Assembly: GCA_030824095.1 (NCBI GenBank)
Contig: JAVBYK010000202.1
Coordinates: 1-8,522 of the forward strand
Reading direction: 5' to 3'
Source of the DNA: a bacterium
GTDB taxonomy: Bacteria; Pseudomonadota; Gammaproteobacteria; Burkholderiales; Burkholderiaceae_C
Length of the DNA stretch: 8,522 nucleotides
In this document: piece by piece, positions 1-5,894 of the stretch
Position numbering within the stretch: the first letter of the stretch is position 1
Layout of the letters: the number at the start of each line of letters is the position of its first letter
Position numbers and translations under genes: made by a program
The notes under the pieces: generated by a model
Told to the model about the DNA's origin: nothing
Seen by the model: only the letters and a program-made list of their open reading frames with translations
The model's database searches: none

Positions 1-348
1 ACCGGTGCCATGGCCAGCACACGGCTGGAGCGCCAGGACCTGGCTGGCAAGACCGGCACCACCAGCGACGCCGTGGACGGCTGGTTCGCCGGCTACGCCA
101 GCAACATCGTGTCCGTGGCCTGGATGGGCTACGACGAACCGCGTTCCCTGGGCTCCCGCGAGTTTGGCGCCACGCTGGCCCTGCCGATCTGGATCGACGC
201 CATGCGCCAGGCGCTGGCGGGTGTTCCACCCACGCAGCGCACCGTGCCGGACCAGGTGGACTACGTGGATGGCCGCTGGAACTTCCGCGAGTTTGACAGT
301 GACGCCGGGGTCAAGACGCTGGGGCTGGACGACGCGGTGGCGGATTGA
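1..348 (+). CDS. mrcA: Penicillin-binding protein 1A, C-terminal end (partial)
   Basis: This is the 3' end of a class A penicillin-binding protein, a bifunctional glycosyltransferase/transpeptidase that builds and cross-links peptidoglycan in the periplasm. The open frame runs in from base 1, so the start lies outside the window and 115 residues are visible. The KTG box of the transpeptidase active site is seen as GKTGTT (Lys at visible residue 17). The usual PBP1A tail follows: D-x-W-F-x-G-Y, then V-x-W-x-G-Y-D-E, a glycine- and alanine-containing turn, and LPIW. The serine SxxK and SxN motifs and the glycosyltransferase domain must lie upstream. The frame ends at a TGA 16 bp before the convergent rsgA stop. 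The gene is also called ponA. Identification as PBP1A rather than another class A PBP rests on the tail sequence alone. Confidence 0.9.
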   Translation, partial: TGAMASTRLERQDLAGKTGTTSDAVDGWFAGYASNIVSVAWMGYDEPRSLGSREFGATLALPIWIDAMRQALAGVPPTQRTVPDQVDYVDGRWNFREFDSDAGVKTLGLDDAVAD

Positions 349-364
349 TCCGCACACCGTACGC

Positions 365-1471
365 TCACCGACCCTCACGCTTGGCCTGCAGCCGCTCACG
401 TCCTGCGCGGCTGCGGGCCTTCCACTGCGCCAACTGGCCTTGCCGCTCCAGCGCGCCCATTGCATCGCGCCGGCTCTCACGCAACAGCTTGTGGTAGTTT
501 TTCAGGCGGGCAGGGCTGACCTGCTCGCGCACCGCGCAGCCGGGTTCTTCCTGGTGCTGGCAGTCGCGGAAACGGCAGGCATGGGCCAATGTGCTGATGT
601 CCTCGAACAGCTGGCCCAGCGTCTGGGCATCCACGTCAGGGCGCAGGGTGCGCACCCCCGGGGTGTCGATCACGCACGCACCACTCGGCAGGCGATGCAG
701 GGACCGCGCCGTGGTGGTGTGCTTGCCCCGACTGTCGTGCTCGCGCACGGCTCCGGTGTCCTGCGTGTCGCTGCCCAGCAGGTTGTTGGTGAGCGTGCTC
801 TTGCCGGCACCGGAGGAGCCCAGCAGCACCAGAGTCTGGCCGGGTGCCAGATAGGGTGCCAGTGCTGCGCTGGCACCGGGCTGTCGTGCATCCAGCGCCA
901 CCACGTCCACCTGCCGGCCGACCCGGGCCTGAACCTCCTGCACGCGCTGTTGCACCCGATCAGGTGAGGCCTGCAATGCCACATCGGCCTTGGTCAGCAC
1001 CACGACGGGCAGAACGCCACTGCTGCCCACCAGCGCCAGGTAACGCTCCAGGCGCTGCAGGTTGAAGTCCAGGTCCAGGCCCATGACCAGCAGCGCTGTG
1101 TCCACGTTGCTGACCACGGTGTGGCGGCTGCCATCGGCATCCCGGCGCACGATCTGGTTCTCGGGGGGCATGCGCAGGTTCACCCACCGTTGCTGGTGGG
1201 CGTCCAGCGTGCACAGCACCCAGTCGCCCACGGCCAGGGCACTGTGGACGTCCAGCAGGTCGCGGGTCAGCCGTGCCGAGCACCGCGCGCTGTGCTGCAG
1301 CATGCCATCGTGCACGTCAACGGTTTCGCGGTGCACGGCTGCGATGCGCATCCACTGCGAGGGCGGGGTGGTGTCGGGAACCTCGGCCGGCACTTCCACC
1401 GATGCGAGGGTTTGCGCCAGGCGGGGTGTCAGGCCCAGGCTGCGCAGGGTTTCAAAGGGCAATTCGATCAT
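365..1471 (-). CDS. rsgA: Small ribosomal subunit biogenesis GTPase RsgA
   Basis: RsgA (YjeQ) is a circularly permuted GTPase that checks late maturation of the 30S subunit and helps release assembly factors such as RbfA. With the start chosen here the protein has 368 residues. An N-terminal OB-fold region (about 40-110) is followed by the G motifs in permuted order: G4 TKAD at 160-163, the G1 P-loop GSSGAGKS at 218-225, the switch region GKHTTT at 249-254, and G3 DTPG at 269-272. The C-terminal zinc knuckle is complete: Cys299, Cys304, His306, Cys312 in C-x4-C-x-H-x5-C spacing. A longer in-frame start at 1576 would add 35 proline-rich residues with no family resemblance; that stretch is more likely untranslated leader. 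The chosen ATG begins MIELPFETLR and has no strong Shine-Dalgarno sequence. The promoter and short ORF at 1673-1806 point toward this gene and may control it. Confidence 0.93.
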   Translation of the reverse strand: MIELPFETLRSLGLTPRLAQTLASVEVPAEVPDTTPPSQWMRIAAVHRETVDVHDGMLQHSARCSARLTRDLLDVHSALAVGDWVLCTLDAHQQRWVNLRMPPENQIVRRDADGSRHTVVSNVDTALLVMGLDLDFNLQRLERYLALVGSSGVLPVVVLTKADVALQASPDRVQQRVQEVQARVGRQVDVVALDARQPGASAALAPYLAPGQTLVLLGSSGAGKSTLTNNLLGSDTQDTGAVREHDSRGKHTTTARSLHRLPSGACVIDTPGVRTLRPDVDAQTLGQLFEDISTLAHACRFRDCQHQEEPGCAVREQVSPARLKNYHKLLRESRRDAMGALERQGQLAQWKARSRAGRERLQAKREGR

Positions 1472-1595
1472 GTCAGTCAATGTCTTGGTGAGACCCCGCC
1501 ACTCGGCCACGCGCAAGGCGCAGCTCGGGATTGGGGTCAAAAAGGGAATAGGCGGGACCGGCGGGCGACCCGACAAGACAGAGAAGACACAAGCG

Positions 1596-1612
1596 GCCCT
1601 GTGCGACAGGGC
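1596..1612 (-). terminator. Leader hairpin upstream of rsgA (attenuator candidate)
   Basis: On the minus strand GCCCTGT, a CGC loop and ACAGGGC form a perfect 7 bp stem with a 3 nt loop. It lies about 60 nt after the stop of the 13-codon ORF and 124 nt before the rsgA start. The RNA after it is pyrimidine-rich (CGCTTGTGTCTTCTCTGTC) but not a clean run of U, so intrinsic termination would be weak or partial. It could terminate a small RNA, attenuate rsgA transcription, or only be an RNA structure. Confidence 0.45.
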
Positions 1613-1672
1613 GACGTTCCGCCGGCTATTTCAGGAACAGAAACAGGGCAGGCGGGGAAGTGAACTCAACTC

Positions 1673-1714
1673 TCAGGCGGCCAGCACGGAGGGAGTGGGT
1701 GTGCGAACAATCAT
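1673..1714 (-). CDS. Putative 13-residue leader peptide MIVRTPTPSVLAA
   Basis: A 14-codon ORF (ATG to TGA) on the minus strand encodes MIVRTPTPSVLAA. It is supported by its translation signal: AAGGAG at 1722-1727 with a 7 nt spacer to the ATG, the best ribosome binding site in the window. It also lies about 57 nt downstream of a promoter with a consensus -35 box. No larger gene occupies this strand here. The peptide has two proline codons (CCC ACT CCC) in an R-T-P-T-P-S core, and a C-terminal LAA. I do not recognise it as a named leader. Its position between promoter and hairpin, upstream of rsgA, suggests a cis-acting leader peptide, or the coding part of a dual-function small RNA. Function is inferred, and expression cannot be shown from sequence. 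Confidence 0.5.
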   Translation of the reverse strand: MIVRTPTPSVLAA

Positions 1715-1721
1715 GGCAGTA

Positions 1722-1727
1722 CTCCTT
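1722..1727 (-). promoter_or_regulatory. Strong Shine-Dalgarno of the 13-codon ORF
   Basis: AAGGAG on the minus strand, 7 nt before the ATG at 1714, matches the anti-Shine-Dalgarno core in full. The larger genes here, including rsgA and midA, have weak or unrecognisable sites by comparison. This is the main reason to believe the short ORF is translated. Confidence 0.6.
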
Positions 1728-1744
1728 CACGGTGGGTTGAGAGA

Positions 1745-1764
1745 GCCCGTACGTGGTACAGGGC
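1745..1764 (-). other. 5' stem-loop of the rsgA leader RNA
   Basis: On the minus strand GCCC-T-GTAC, a CAC loop and GTAC-GGGC form an 8 bp stem with one bulged T. It begins only a few nucleotides after the expected transcription start (about 1771) and ends 17 nt before the Shine-Dalgarno of the 13-codon ORF. Its 5' arm contains GCCCTGT, the same heptamer found in the downstream hairpin at 1606-1612, so the two could be alternative partners. It could also simply protect the RNA 5' end. Confidence 0.4.
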
Positions 1765-1777
1765 AAAACAGGTCGCT

Positions 1778-1806
1778 ATTGTTGGCAGACGGCGCGGCGC
1801 TGTCAA
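1778..1806 (-). promoter_or_regulatory. Sigma-70-type promoter toward the leader ORF and rsgA
   Basis: On the minus strand there is a perfect -35 TTGACA at 1801-1806, a 17 bp spacer and a -10 AACAAT at 1778-1783 (4 of 6 matches to TATAAT). Transcription would start near 1771 and run through the 13-codon ORF toward rsgA, giving a leader of about 300 nt. The element sits in the divergent region facing away from midA. No comparable promoter is visible on the plus strand for midA. Confidence 0.6.
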
Positions 1807-1862
1807 GTTCCGGGTTGGGAGACAATTCAGACCCCCATTGATCTTCCGGTTCCACTCCCGCC

Positions 1863-3017
1863 ATGACATCTCCGCAGCCCGCTACCGCAGTTGAAGCCCC
1901 CATGCTTGCCCATCTGCAGCGCCACATTGCCGCCCAAGGTGGCTGGATCGGTTTTGACGACTTCATGTCCCAGGCCCTGTATGCGCCTGGCCTGGGCTAC
2001 TACGCCAGCGGTGCCACGGTGTTTGGCGTCATGCCGCAGGGTATGCGCAATGCGGCGGGTGAGGTGGTGGGGGCGGGCAGCGACTTTGTCACCGCACCCG
2101 AGATCACGCCGCTGTTTGGCCAGGCGCTGGCGCGCCAGGTGGCGCAGGCGCTGGCGGTGACGGGCACCGACGAGATCTGGGAGTTTGGCGCCGGCACCGG
2201 CGCGCTGGCGCTGCAAATTCTCGATGCTCTGGACGCCTTGGGCGTGTCCGTGCGGCGTTACACAATTGTGGATTTGTCGCAGCCGCTGAAGGCGCGCCAG
2301 CAGGCCACGTTGCGCAAGCACCTGGGCACGGTGCGATGGGCCGATGCGTTGCCCGATGCCATGCAGGGCGTTGTGGTCGGCAACGAGGTGCTGGATGCCA
2401 TGCCGGTCAAGCTGCTGGCGCGTGTCCAAGGAGCTTGGTACGAGCGTGGTGTGGTTTGGGACGGTTCACAGGCCACGCAACACCTGCAGTGGCAGGATCG
2501 CCCCACCGAACTGCGTCCGCCGCTGGACGTGCCGGGCGAACACGATTACCTGACCGAGATCCACCAACAGGGCGAGGCCTTTGTGCGCACCCTGGGCGAA
2601 CGTTTGCAGGCCGGTGCCATCCTTCTGCTGGACTATGGCTTTCCCGAGTCCGAGTATTACCACGAGCAGCGCCACATGGGCACCGTGATGTGCCACCGCG
2701 CCCACCTGGCTGATGCCGATCCGTTGGTGGATGTCGGTTCCAAGGACATCACCGCCCACGTCAATTTCACCGGCACCGCGGTGGCCGCGCAGGACGCGGG
2801 GCTGGAGGTTCTGGGCTACACCTGCCAGGCACACTTCCTGATGAACTGCGGTCTGGTGGACGCCATGCAGGCCGCCTCGCTGGCCGAGCGGGTGGCCGCG
2901 CAGAAGCTGATCCTGGAGCACGAGATGGGTGAGTTCTTCAAGGTCATCGGCCTGACCAAGGGAAGCTACTGGGACGCCATGGGTTTTTCCCGGGGCGACC
3001 GCACCTACCGCCTGTAG
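1863..3017 (+). CDS. midA: MidA/NDUFAF7-family SAM-dependent methyltransferase
   Basis: A 384-residue class I methyltransferase of the COG1565 (old DUF185) family. The mitochondrial member NDUFAF7 methylates an arginine of a complex I subunit; the bacterial target is not established, so the substrate here is inferred at most. Family landmarks are present in order: F-x-x-F-M-S-Q-A-L-Y and GYYASG (about 31-50), FVTAPEITPLFGQ (75-87), the SAM-binding loop EFGAGTG (107-113), GNEVLDAMPV (173-182), LLLDYG (254-259) followed by E-x-Y-Y-H, and DITAHVNFT (295-303). Length is usual for the family. The ATG at 1863 is the first in frame; a second at residue 14 (1902) is possible, and neither has a clear Shine-Dalgarno. 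The gene diverges from the rsgA leader promoter, and its stop lies 1 bp from the convergent stop at 3019. Confidence 0.9.
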   Translation: MTSPQPATAVEAPMLAHLQRHIAAQGGWIGFDDFMSQALYAPGLGYYASGATVFGVMPQGMRNAAGEVVGAGSDFVTAPEITPLFGQALARQVAQALAVTGTDEIWEFGAGTGALALQILDALDALGVSVRRYTIVDLSQPLKARQQATLRKHLGTVRWADALPDAMQGVVVGNEVLDAMPVKLLARVQGAWYERGVVWDGSQATQHLQWQDRPTELRPPLDVPGEHDYLTEIHQQGEAFVRTLGERLQAGAILLLDYGFPESEYYHEQRHMGTVMCHRAHLADADPLVDVGSKDITAHVNFTGTAVAAQDAGLEVLGYTCQAHFLMNCGLVDAMQAASLAERVAAQKLILEHEMGEFFKVIGLTKGSYWDAMGFSRGDRTYRL

Positions 3018-3018
3018 C

Positions 3019-3393
3019 TCAGGGGCGTGCCAGGTGCCGCACGCCGCGGAAGCCGTCTCCCGCGCGGTCACCGGGCTTCTTGTCGTCGAACCACCGGTAC
3101 AGCGGCCTGCCCCGGAACGTCCATTGCCGGGCGCCGTCTTCCCGCACGATGATGCCGTACTCTCCCACCGGCTTGGCATCGTCCTTGGCCAGGTAGGGGT
3201 GCCACGTCAGGGTGCAGACGCCATTGCACACGCTCTTGCCGGAATCAGCGACGTCGTTGTCCCAGACGTACAAGCTCATGCCGACCTCATCGGTCAGGAT
3301 GCCATCGCGGACCACCGGCTGGGCCGCCGGCATGCTGGAAAAGACGAGTAGACCCGATGCAAGACCCAGGGCGAGGAGACGGTTGCGTTTCAT
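3019..3393 (-). CDS. Secreted Yx(FWY)xxD-repeat protein (COG4315 type)
   Basis: A 124-residue small exported protein. The N terminus MKRNR, a hydrophobic stretch (6-18) and a small-residue site around MPAAQP (21-26) form a Sec signal peptide, so the mature protein should be periplasmic. Two copies of the hallmark Yx(FWY)xxD motif are seen: YVWDND at 42-47 and YRWFDD at 99-104. Cys56 and Cys60 lie in S-V-C-N-G-V-C and may form a disulfide or redox pair. Many relatives are annotated as lipoproteins, but no lipobox cysteine is present here, so a soluble form is more likely. The family's biochemical function is not known to me. GGAG lies 8 nt before the ATG and supports this start. The gene converges on midA with a 1 bp gap. 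Confidence 0.85.
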   Translation of the reverse strand: MKRNRLLALGLASGLLVFSSMPAAQPVVRDGILTDEVGMSLYVWDNDVADSGKSVCNGVCTLTWHPYLAKDDAKPVGEYGIIVREDGARQWTFRGRPLYRWFDDKKPGDRAGDGFRGVRHLARP

Positions 3394-3409
3394 GACAGAT
3401 GCTCCAAAG

Positions 3410-3450
3410 CGAAGTTGGCCCTTTCAGAATGGTCACGGAGCGGAACTTCG
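3410..3450. repeat. Inverted repeat CGAAGTT / AACTTCG
   Basis: CGAAGTT at 3410-3416 is matched by AACTTCG at 3444-3450 with a 27 bp spacer, in the 154 bp divergent region between the secreted-protein gene and the VOC gene. The right arm overlaps the possible sigma-E -35 box. It could be an operator, or two AACTTCG elements facing opposite ways; chance is not excluded. Confidence 0.25.
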
Positions 3451-3468
3451 TTGCTGATGCAGGTCAAA
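3442..3468 (+). promoter_or_regulatory. Possible sigma-E (ECF) promoter of the VOC gene
   Basis: GGAACTT at 3442-3448 and TCAAA at 3464-3468, preceded by GG, are separated by 15 bp. This resembles the E. coli sigma-E promoter pattern. The predicted start would be roughly 75 nt ahead of the VOC start codon. The match is by eye only, and the spacer is at the short end of what is usual. Confidence 0.3.
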
Positions 3469-3547
3469 AGGCATGCAAACGCTTGTGGTGGCAGGGCGGT
3501 TTGGCTAAGCTTGCCGGTCTGATTTCCACTACACAGGAGCAGCGGCC

Positions 3548-4321
3548 ATGTCCCAGCCCAGCGGCAAATTTGTTTGGTATGAACTTATGACCAGCGATGC
3601 CGCGCAAGCGACGCGGTTTTACCAGGCGGTGGTCGGTTGGGAGGCCAAGGTGGAGCCCATGCCCGGTGGCGACTACACGATGCTGTCGGCGGGCGATGTC
3701 GGAGTGGGCGGCCTGATGGCGCTGCCCGCAGACGCCTGTGCCATGGGCGTGCCCCCCAACTGGAGCGGCTACATCGGCGTAGATGATGTCGACGCCTACG
3801 TCAAGCGTGTTATAGGGGCCGGCGGCAAACTGTTGCGCGAGGCCCAGGACATTCCCGGCGTCGGACGCTTTGCCGTGGTTGCCGACCCCTATGGCGCGGC
3901 CTTCATGCTGTTTACGGGCAGCAGTGCGGAAGGCCCTGCGCCGGCAGCTCCCGGTACGCCCGGCCAAATTGGCTGGCACGAGTTGCAGGCGGGTGATGGT
4001 GCCGGCGCCTTTGCGTTTTACAGCGGCCTGTTCGGCTGGACCAAGGGCGAAGCCATGGACATGGGGCCGCAGGGCGTCTACCAGCTCTTTTGCACCGGCG
4101 GCGACCCGGTGGGAGGCATGATGACCAAGATGCCCGAGGTGCCACAACCCTTCTGGCTGTATTACATCAACGTGGCGGCGCTGGACGCAGCCGTGGCCAA
4201 GGTGCTTGATGGCGGTGGCAAGGTGATCATGGGACCGATGGAGGTGCCCGGCGGTAGCTGGATCGTGAACTGCACCGACCCGCAGGGCGCGTACTTCGCC
4301 CTGGTGGCTCCCACGCGCTGA
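3548..4321 (+). CDS. VOC family protein with two glyoxalase-fold domains
   Basis: A 257-residue cytoplasmic protein of the vicinal oxygen chelate superfamily (COG3324 type, related to lactoylglutathione lyase). It is an internal duplication: residues 8-31 (start FVWYEL, end GW) and 141-164 (start IGWHEL, end GW) are clearly homologous. Each half ends with a D-P-x-G-A-x-F strand (113-119 and 244-250). The linker is A/P/G-rich (126-138). Domain one spans about 5-125 and domain two about 140-255. The substrate cannot be told from sequence; members include dioxygenases, antibiotic-binding proteins and uncharacterised enzymes. The start is well supported by CAGGAG 8 nt before the ATG. It opens a + strand run with trxC, the ROK kinase and the phosphoesterase, 73 bp before trxC. 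Confidence 0.88.
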   Translation: MSQPSGKFVWYELMTSDAAQATRFYQAVVGWEAKVEPMPGGDYTMLSAGDVGVGGLMALPADACAMGVPPNWSGYIGVDDVDAYVKRVIGAGGKLLREAQDIPGVGRFAVVADPYGAAFMLFTGSSAEGPAPAAPGTPGQIGWHELQAGDGAGAFAFYSGLFGWTKGEAMDMGPQGVYQLFCTGGDPVGGMMTKMPEVPQPFWLYYINVAALDAAVAKVLDGGGKVIMGPMEVPGGSWIVNCTDPQGAYFALVAPTR

Positions 4322-4394
4322 TCCCTCGTGCCGGTGGACGGGGCTTGAATTCTCCCGCCAGCCGCCCCATGTGCAGAGGCAAAGAGGCCCCACC

Positions 4395-4835
4395 ATGACT
4401 GAATCCCTGCACATCGTTTGCCCCCATTGCCACACCACCAACCGCGTCAAGACCGCTGACCAGAGCAAGGCGCCGGACTGCGGCGGTTGCCACAAGCCCC
4501 TGTTTGTGGCGCACACCACTGCGCTGGACGAAGCCGCGTTTGACAAGCACGTTGCGCGCAACCAGATCCCCGTGCTGGTGGACTTCTGGGCGCCGTGGTG
4601 CGGACCCTGCCGCCAGATGGCGCCGGGGCTGGAACAGGCCACCGCGCAGCTCGAACCCTTTGTGCGCGTGGCCAAGGTGGACACCGAGGCCGTGCCCGCG
4701 CTGGGCGCGCGATTCGCCATTCGCAGCATTCCCACGCTGGCCCTGTTTGTCGGTGGGCGTGAGGTGGCGCGCCAGGCCGGCGCCATGGGCGCGGCCGACA
4801 TCGTGCGCTGGACGCAATCACATCTGCGCGGCTAG
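4395..4835 (+). CDS. trxC: Thioredoxin 2
   Basis: A 146-residue cytoplasmic thiol-disulfide reductase, close to the roughly 140 residues of E. coli TrxC. The N-terminal zinc-binding extension that separates TrxC from TrxA is complete: Cys9-x-x-Cys12 (CPHC) and Cys29-x-x-Cys32 (CGGC). The thioredoxin domain follows, with the redox centre W-C-G-P-C at 68-72 and the cis-proline in SIPT (Pro113). It can be expected to reduce protein disulfides with electrons from thioredoxin reductase. The start at 4395 begins M-T-E-S-L just before the first CxxC and has a purine-rich AAAGAGG about 7 nt upstream. An earlier in-frame ATG at 4371 would add 8 residues and looks less likely. In E. coli trxC is OxyR-controlled; no OxyR site is recognised here. 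Confidence 0.95.
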   Translation: MTESLHIVCPHCHTTNRVKTADQSKAPDCGGCHKPLFVAHTTALDEAAFDKHVARNQIPVLVDFWAPWCGPCRQMAPGLEQATAQLEPFVRVAKVDTEAVPALGARFAIRSIPTLALFVGGREVARQAGAMGAADIVRWTQSHLRG

Positions 4836-4870
4836 GCGGGCGGCTCGTCCATAATTTGGACGAAACCGCC

Positions 4871-5854
4871 ATGCAGACTTCTTCTCCTACACCCCCCGAC
4901 CGCCTGCCACCCGGCGCACGCCCCGTGGCCTGCGTGGACATCGGTGGCACCAAGGTGGCCGTCTCGGTGGCAGACGAGCAGGGCCTGCGTGCCCGCGTAG
5001 TCGAAGCGACGGCTACCCAGGGGGATCGCGGCGCGCTGGCGCAGCAAATCATCGCTTTGATTAGTCAGAGTTGCACCCTGGCCGGGCTGAATGTGTCCGA
5101 CATTGCCGCGGTCGGCGTGGCGTCCTGTGGCCCCTTTGTGCTGAACCAGGGGCTGGTGGAGCTGGCGGCGCCCAATATCTGCGGTGGCCTGGCCGGCGTG
5201 GCGCGCGGGCTGCCCAATGACTGGACCTCGGTGCCGCTGGAGGCGCCGCTGCGCGCCGCCTTTCCGGTGGTGCGGGTCGAGAACGATGCGATTGCCGCGC
5301 TGGTGGCCGAGCGCCGTTGGGGCGCATTGCAGGGTCAGGACCATTGCGCCTATGTGACCTGGAGCACCGGCATAGGCCTGGGTCTGTGCGTGGATGGCCA
5401 CATCCTGCGCGGCAAGAACGGCAACGCCGGCCATGCCGGCCACAGCTTTGTCAGTGACCACCTGGACGGCCTGTGCGGCTGCGGCAATGTGGGCGATGTG
5501 GAAGGCCTGGTAGCCGGCAACGCCATGGCGCGGCGTTTTTCCGCCCAGGGCTACGCAGATGCTGCTACGCTTTTTATAGCTGCTAAGGCAGGCGATACGA
5601 GGGCTATGGCCATTATTGATGATATATGCCGGGTGATGGGTCGGACCCTGTACAACCTGGTGGTCACACTGGACCTGCAGCGCATCAGCATTGGTGGCAG
5701 CGTGTTCTGGCACCACCGCACCTGGCTGCTGCCGCGCCTGCAGGCACACCTGGCGGGCAAACTGCCGGCGCTGACGCATGGGGTGGAACTGGTGGCCGCC
5801 GGCCTGGGTGAGCGCGTTGGCGACTGGGCGGCCTTGGCTCTGGTGGCGGGTTAG
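4871..5854 (+). CDS. ROK family sugar kinase
   Basis: A 327-residue member of the ROK (repressor, ORF, kinase) family. It has no N-terminal DNA-binding domain, so it is of the kinase type, expected to phosphorylate a hexose or amino sugar with ATP. The ATP-binding motif DIGGTK is at 23-28, and the catalytic aspartate is in VENDA (Asp139). The region TWSTGIGLGL (163-172) followed by GHAGH (187-191) fits the ROK signature. The zinc site is odd: His191, Cys202 and Cys204 are present in C-G-C-G-N-V-G-D-V-E, but the usual third cysteine is Asp209. The substrate cannot be named. A TTG 15 nt upstream (4856) is an alternative start; ATG at 4871 is preferred, though neither has a good Shine-Dalgarno. 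Residues 236-250 are encoded by an A+T-rich repeat copy. Gap to trxC is 35 bp. Confidence 0.87.
   Translation: MQTSSPTPPDRLPPGARPVACVDIGGTKVAVSVADEQGLRARVVEATATQGDRGALAQQIIALISQSCTLAGLNVSDIAAVGVASCGPFVLNQGLVELAAPNICGGLAGVARGLPNDWTSVPLEAPLRAAFPVVRVENDAIAALVAERRWGALQGQDHCAYVTWSTGIGLGLCVDGHILRGKNGNAGHAGHSFVSDHLDGLCGCGNVGDVEGLVAGNAMARRFSAQGYADAATLFIAAKAGDTRAMAIIDDICRVMGRTLYNLVVTLDLQRISIGGSVFWHHRTWLLPRLQAHLAGKLPALTHGVELVAAGLGERVGDWAALALVAG
5576..5620 (+). repeat. Dispersed A+T-rich repeat, copy A (inside ROK gene)
   Basis: A 45 bp A+T-rich patch in G+C-rich coding sequence. It aligns without gaps to 8385-8429 on the minus strand, with 32 of 45 positions identical by eye. Shared blocks are ATAGCTG, GCAG, ACGAGGGCTA, GCC and TTGAT. 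It is read in frame as I-A-A-K-A-G-D-T-R-A-M-A-I-I-D. It uses codons rare in the neighbours (ATA, AGG). I recall similar sequences (TATAGCTGCT ... GCTAGAGGC) as frequent in Comamonadaceae genomes. The repeat may extend left through CTTTTT and right through GATATA. Confidence 0.55.
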
Positions 5855-5894
5855 CGGTACAGTCGCGAATCCTCTCCAACCACCCGGATTTCTC

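Noticed and set aside
5..967. A 320-residue open frame on the + strand overlapping the PBP end and rsgA.
   Set aside because: It lies out of frame with two genes whose conserved motifs are unambiguous; its length reflects high G+C content.
1472..1576. N-terminal extension of RsgA to a start at 1576 (35 more residues).
   Set aside because: The added residues are proline-rich, without family resemblance, and begin right after the leader hairpin. The ATG at 1471 gives a normal RsgA N terminus.
3019..3393. Calling the small secreted protein a lipoprotein, as many relatives are annotated.
   Set aside because: No cysteine is present in or near the signal peptide; the only two cysteines are at 56 and 60, well inside the mature protein.
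4340..4369. GGGGC ... GCCCC complement between the VOC gene and trxC as a terminator.
   Set aside because: The stem is only 5 bp with a long loop and no T run; not convincing as a terminator.
3464..4801. A 445-residue open frame on the minus strand across the VOC and trxC genes.
   Set aside because: It is a shadow frame: both + strand genes show intact family motifs (duplicated VOC halves, WCGPC, CxxC pairs), and the opposite frame shows none.
5046..5070. A+T-rich patch early in the ROK gene (Q-I-I-A-L-I-S-Q-S).
   Set aside because: Composition resembles the repeat copies but no shared word longer than a few bases was found; it fits a helix in the ROK fold.
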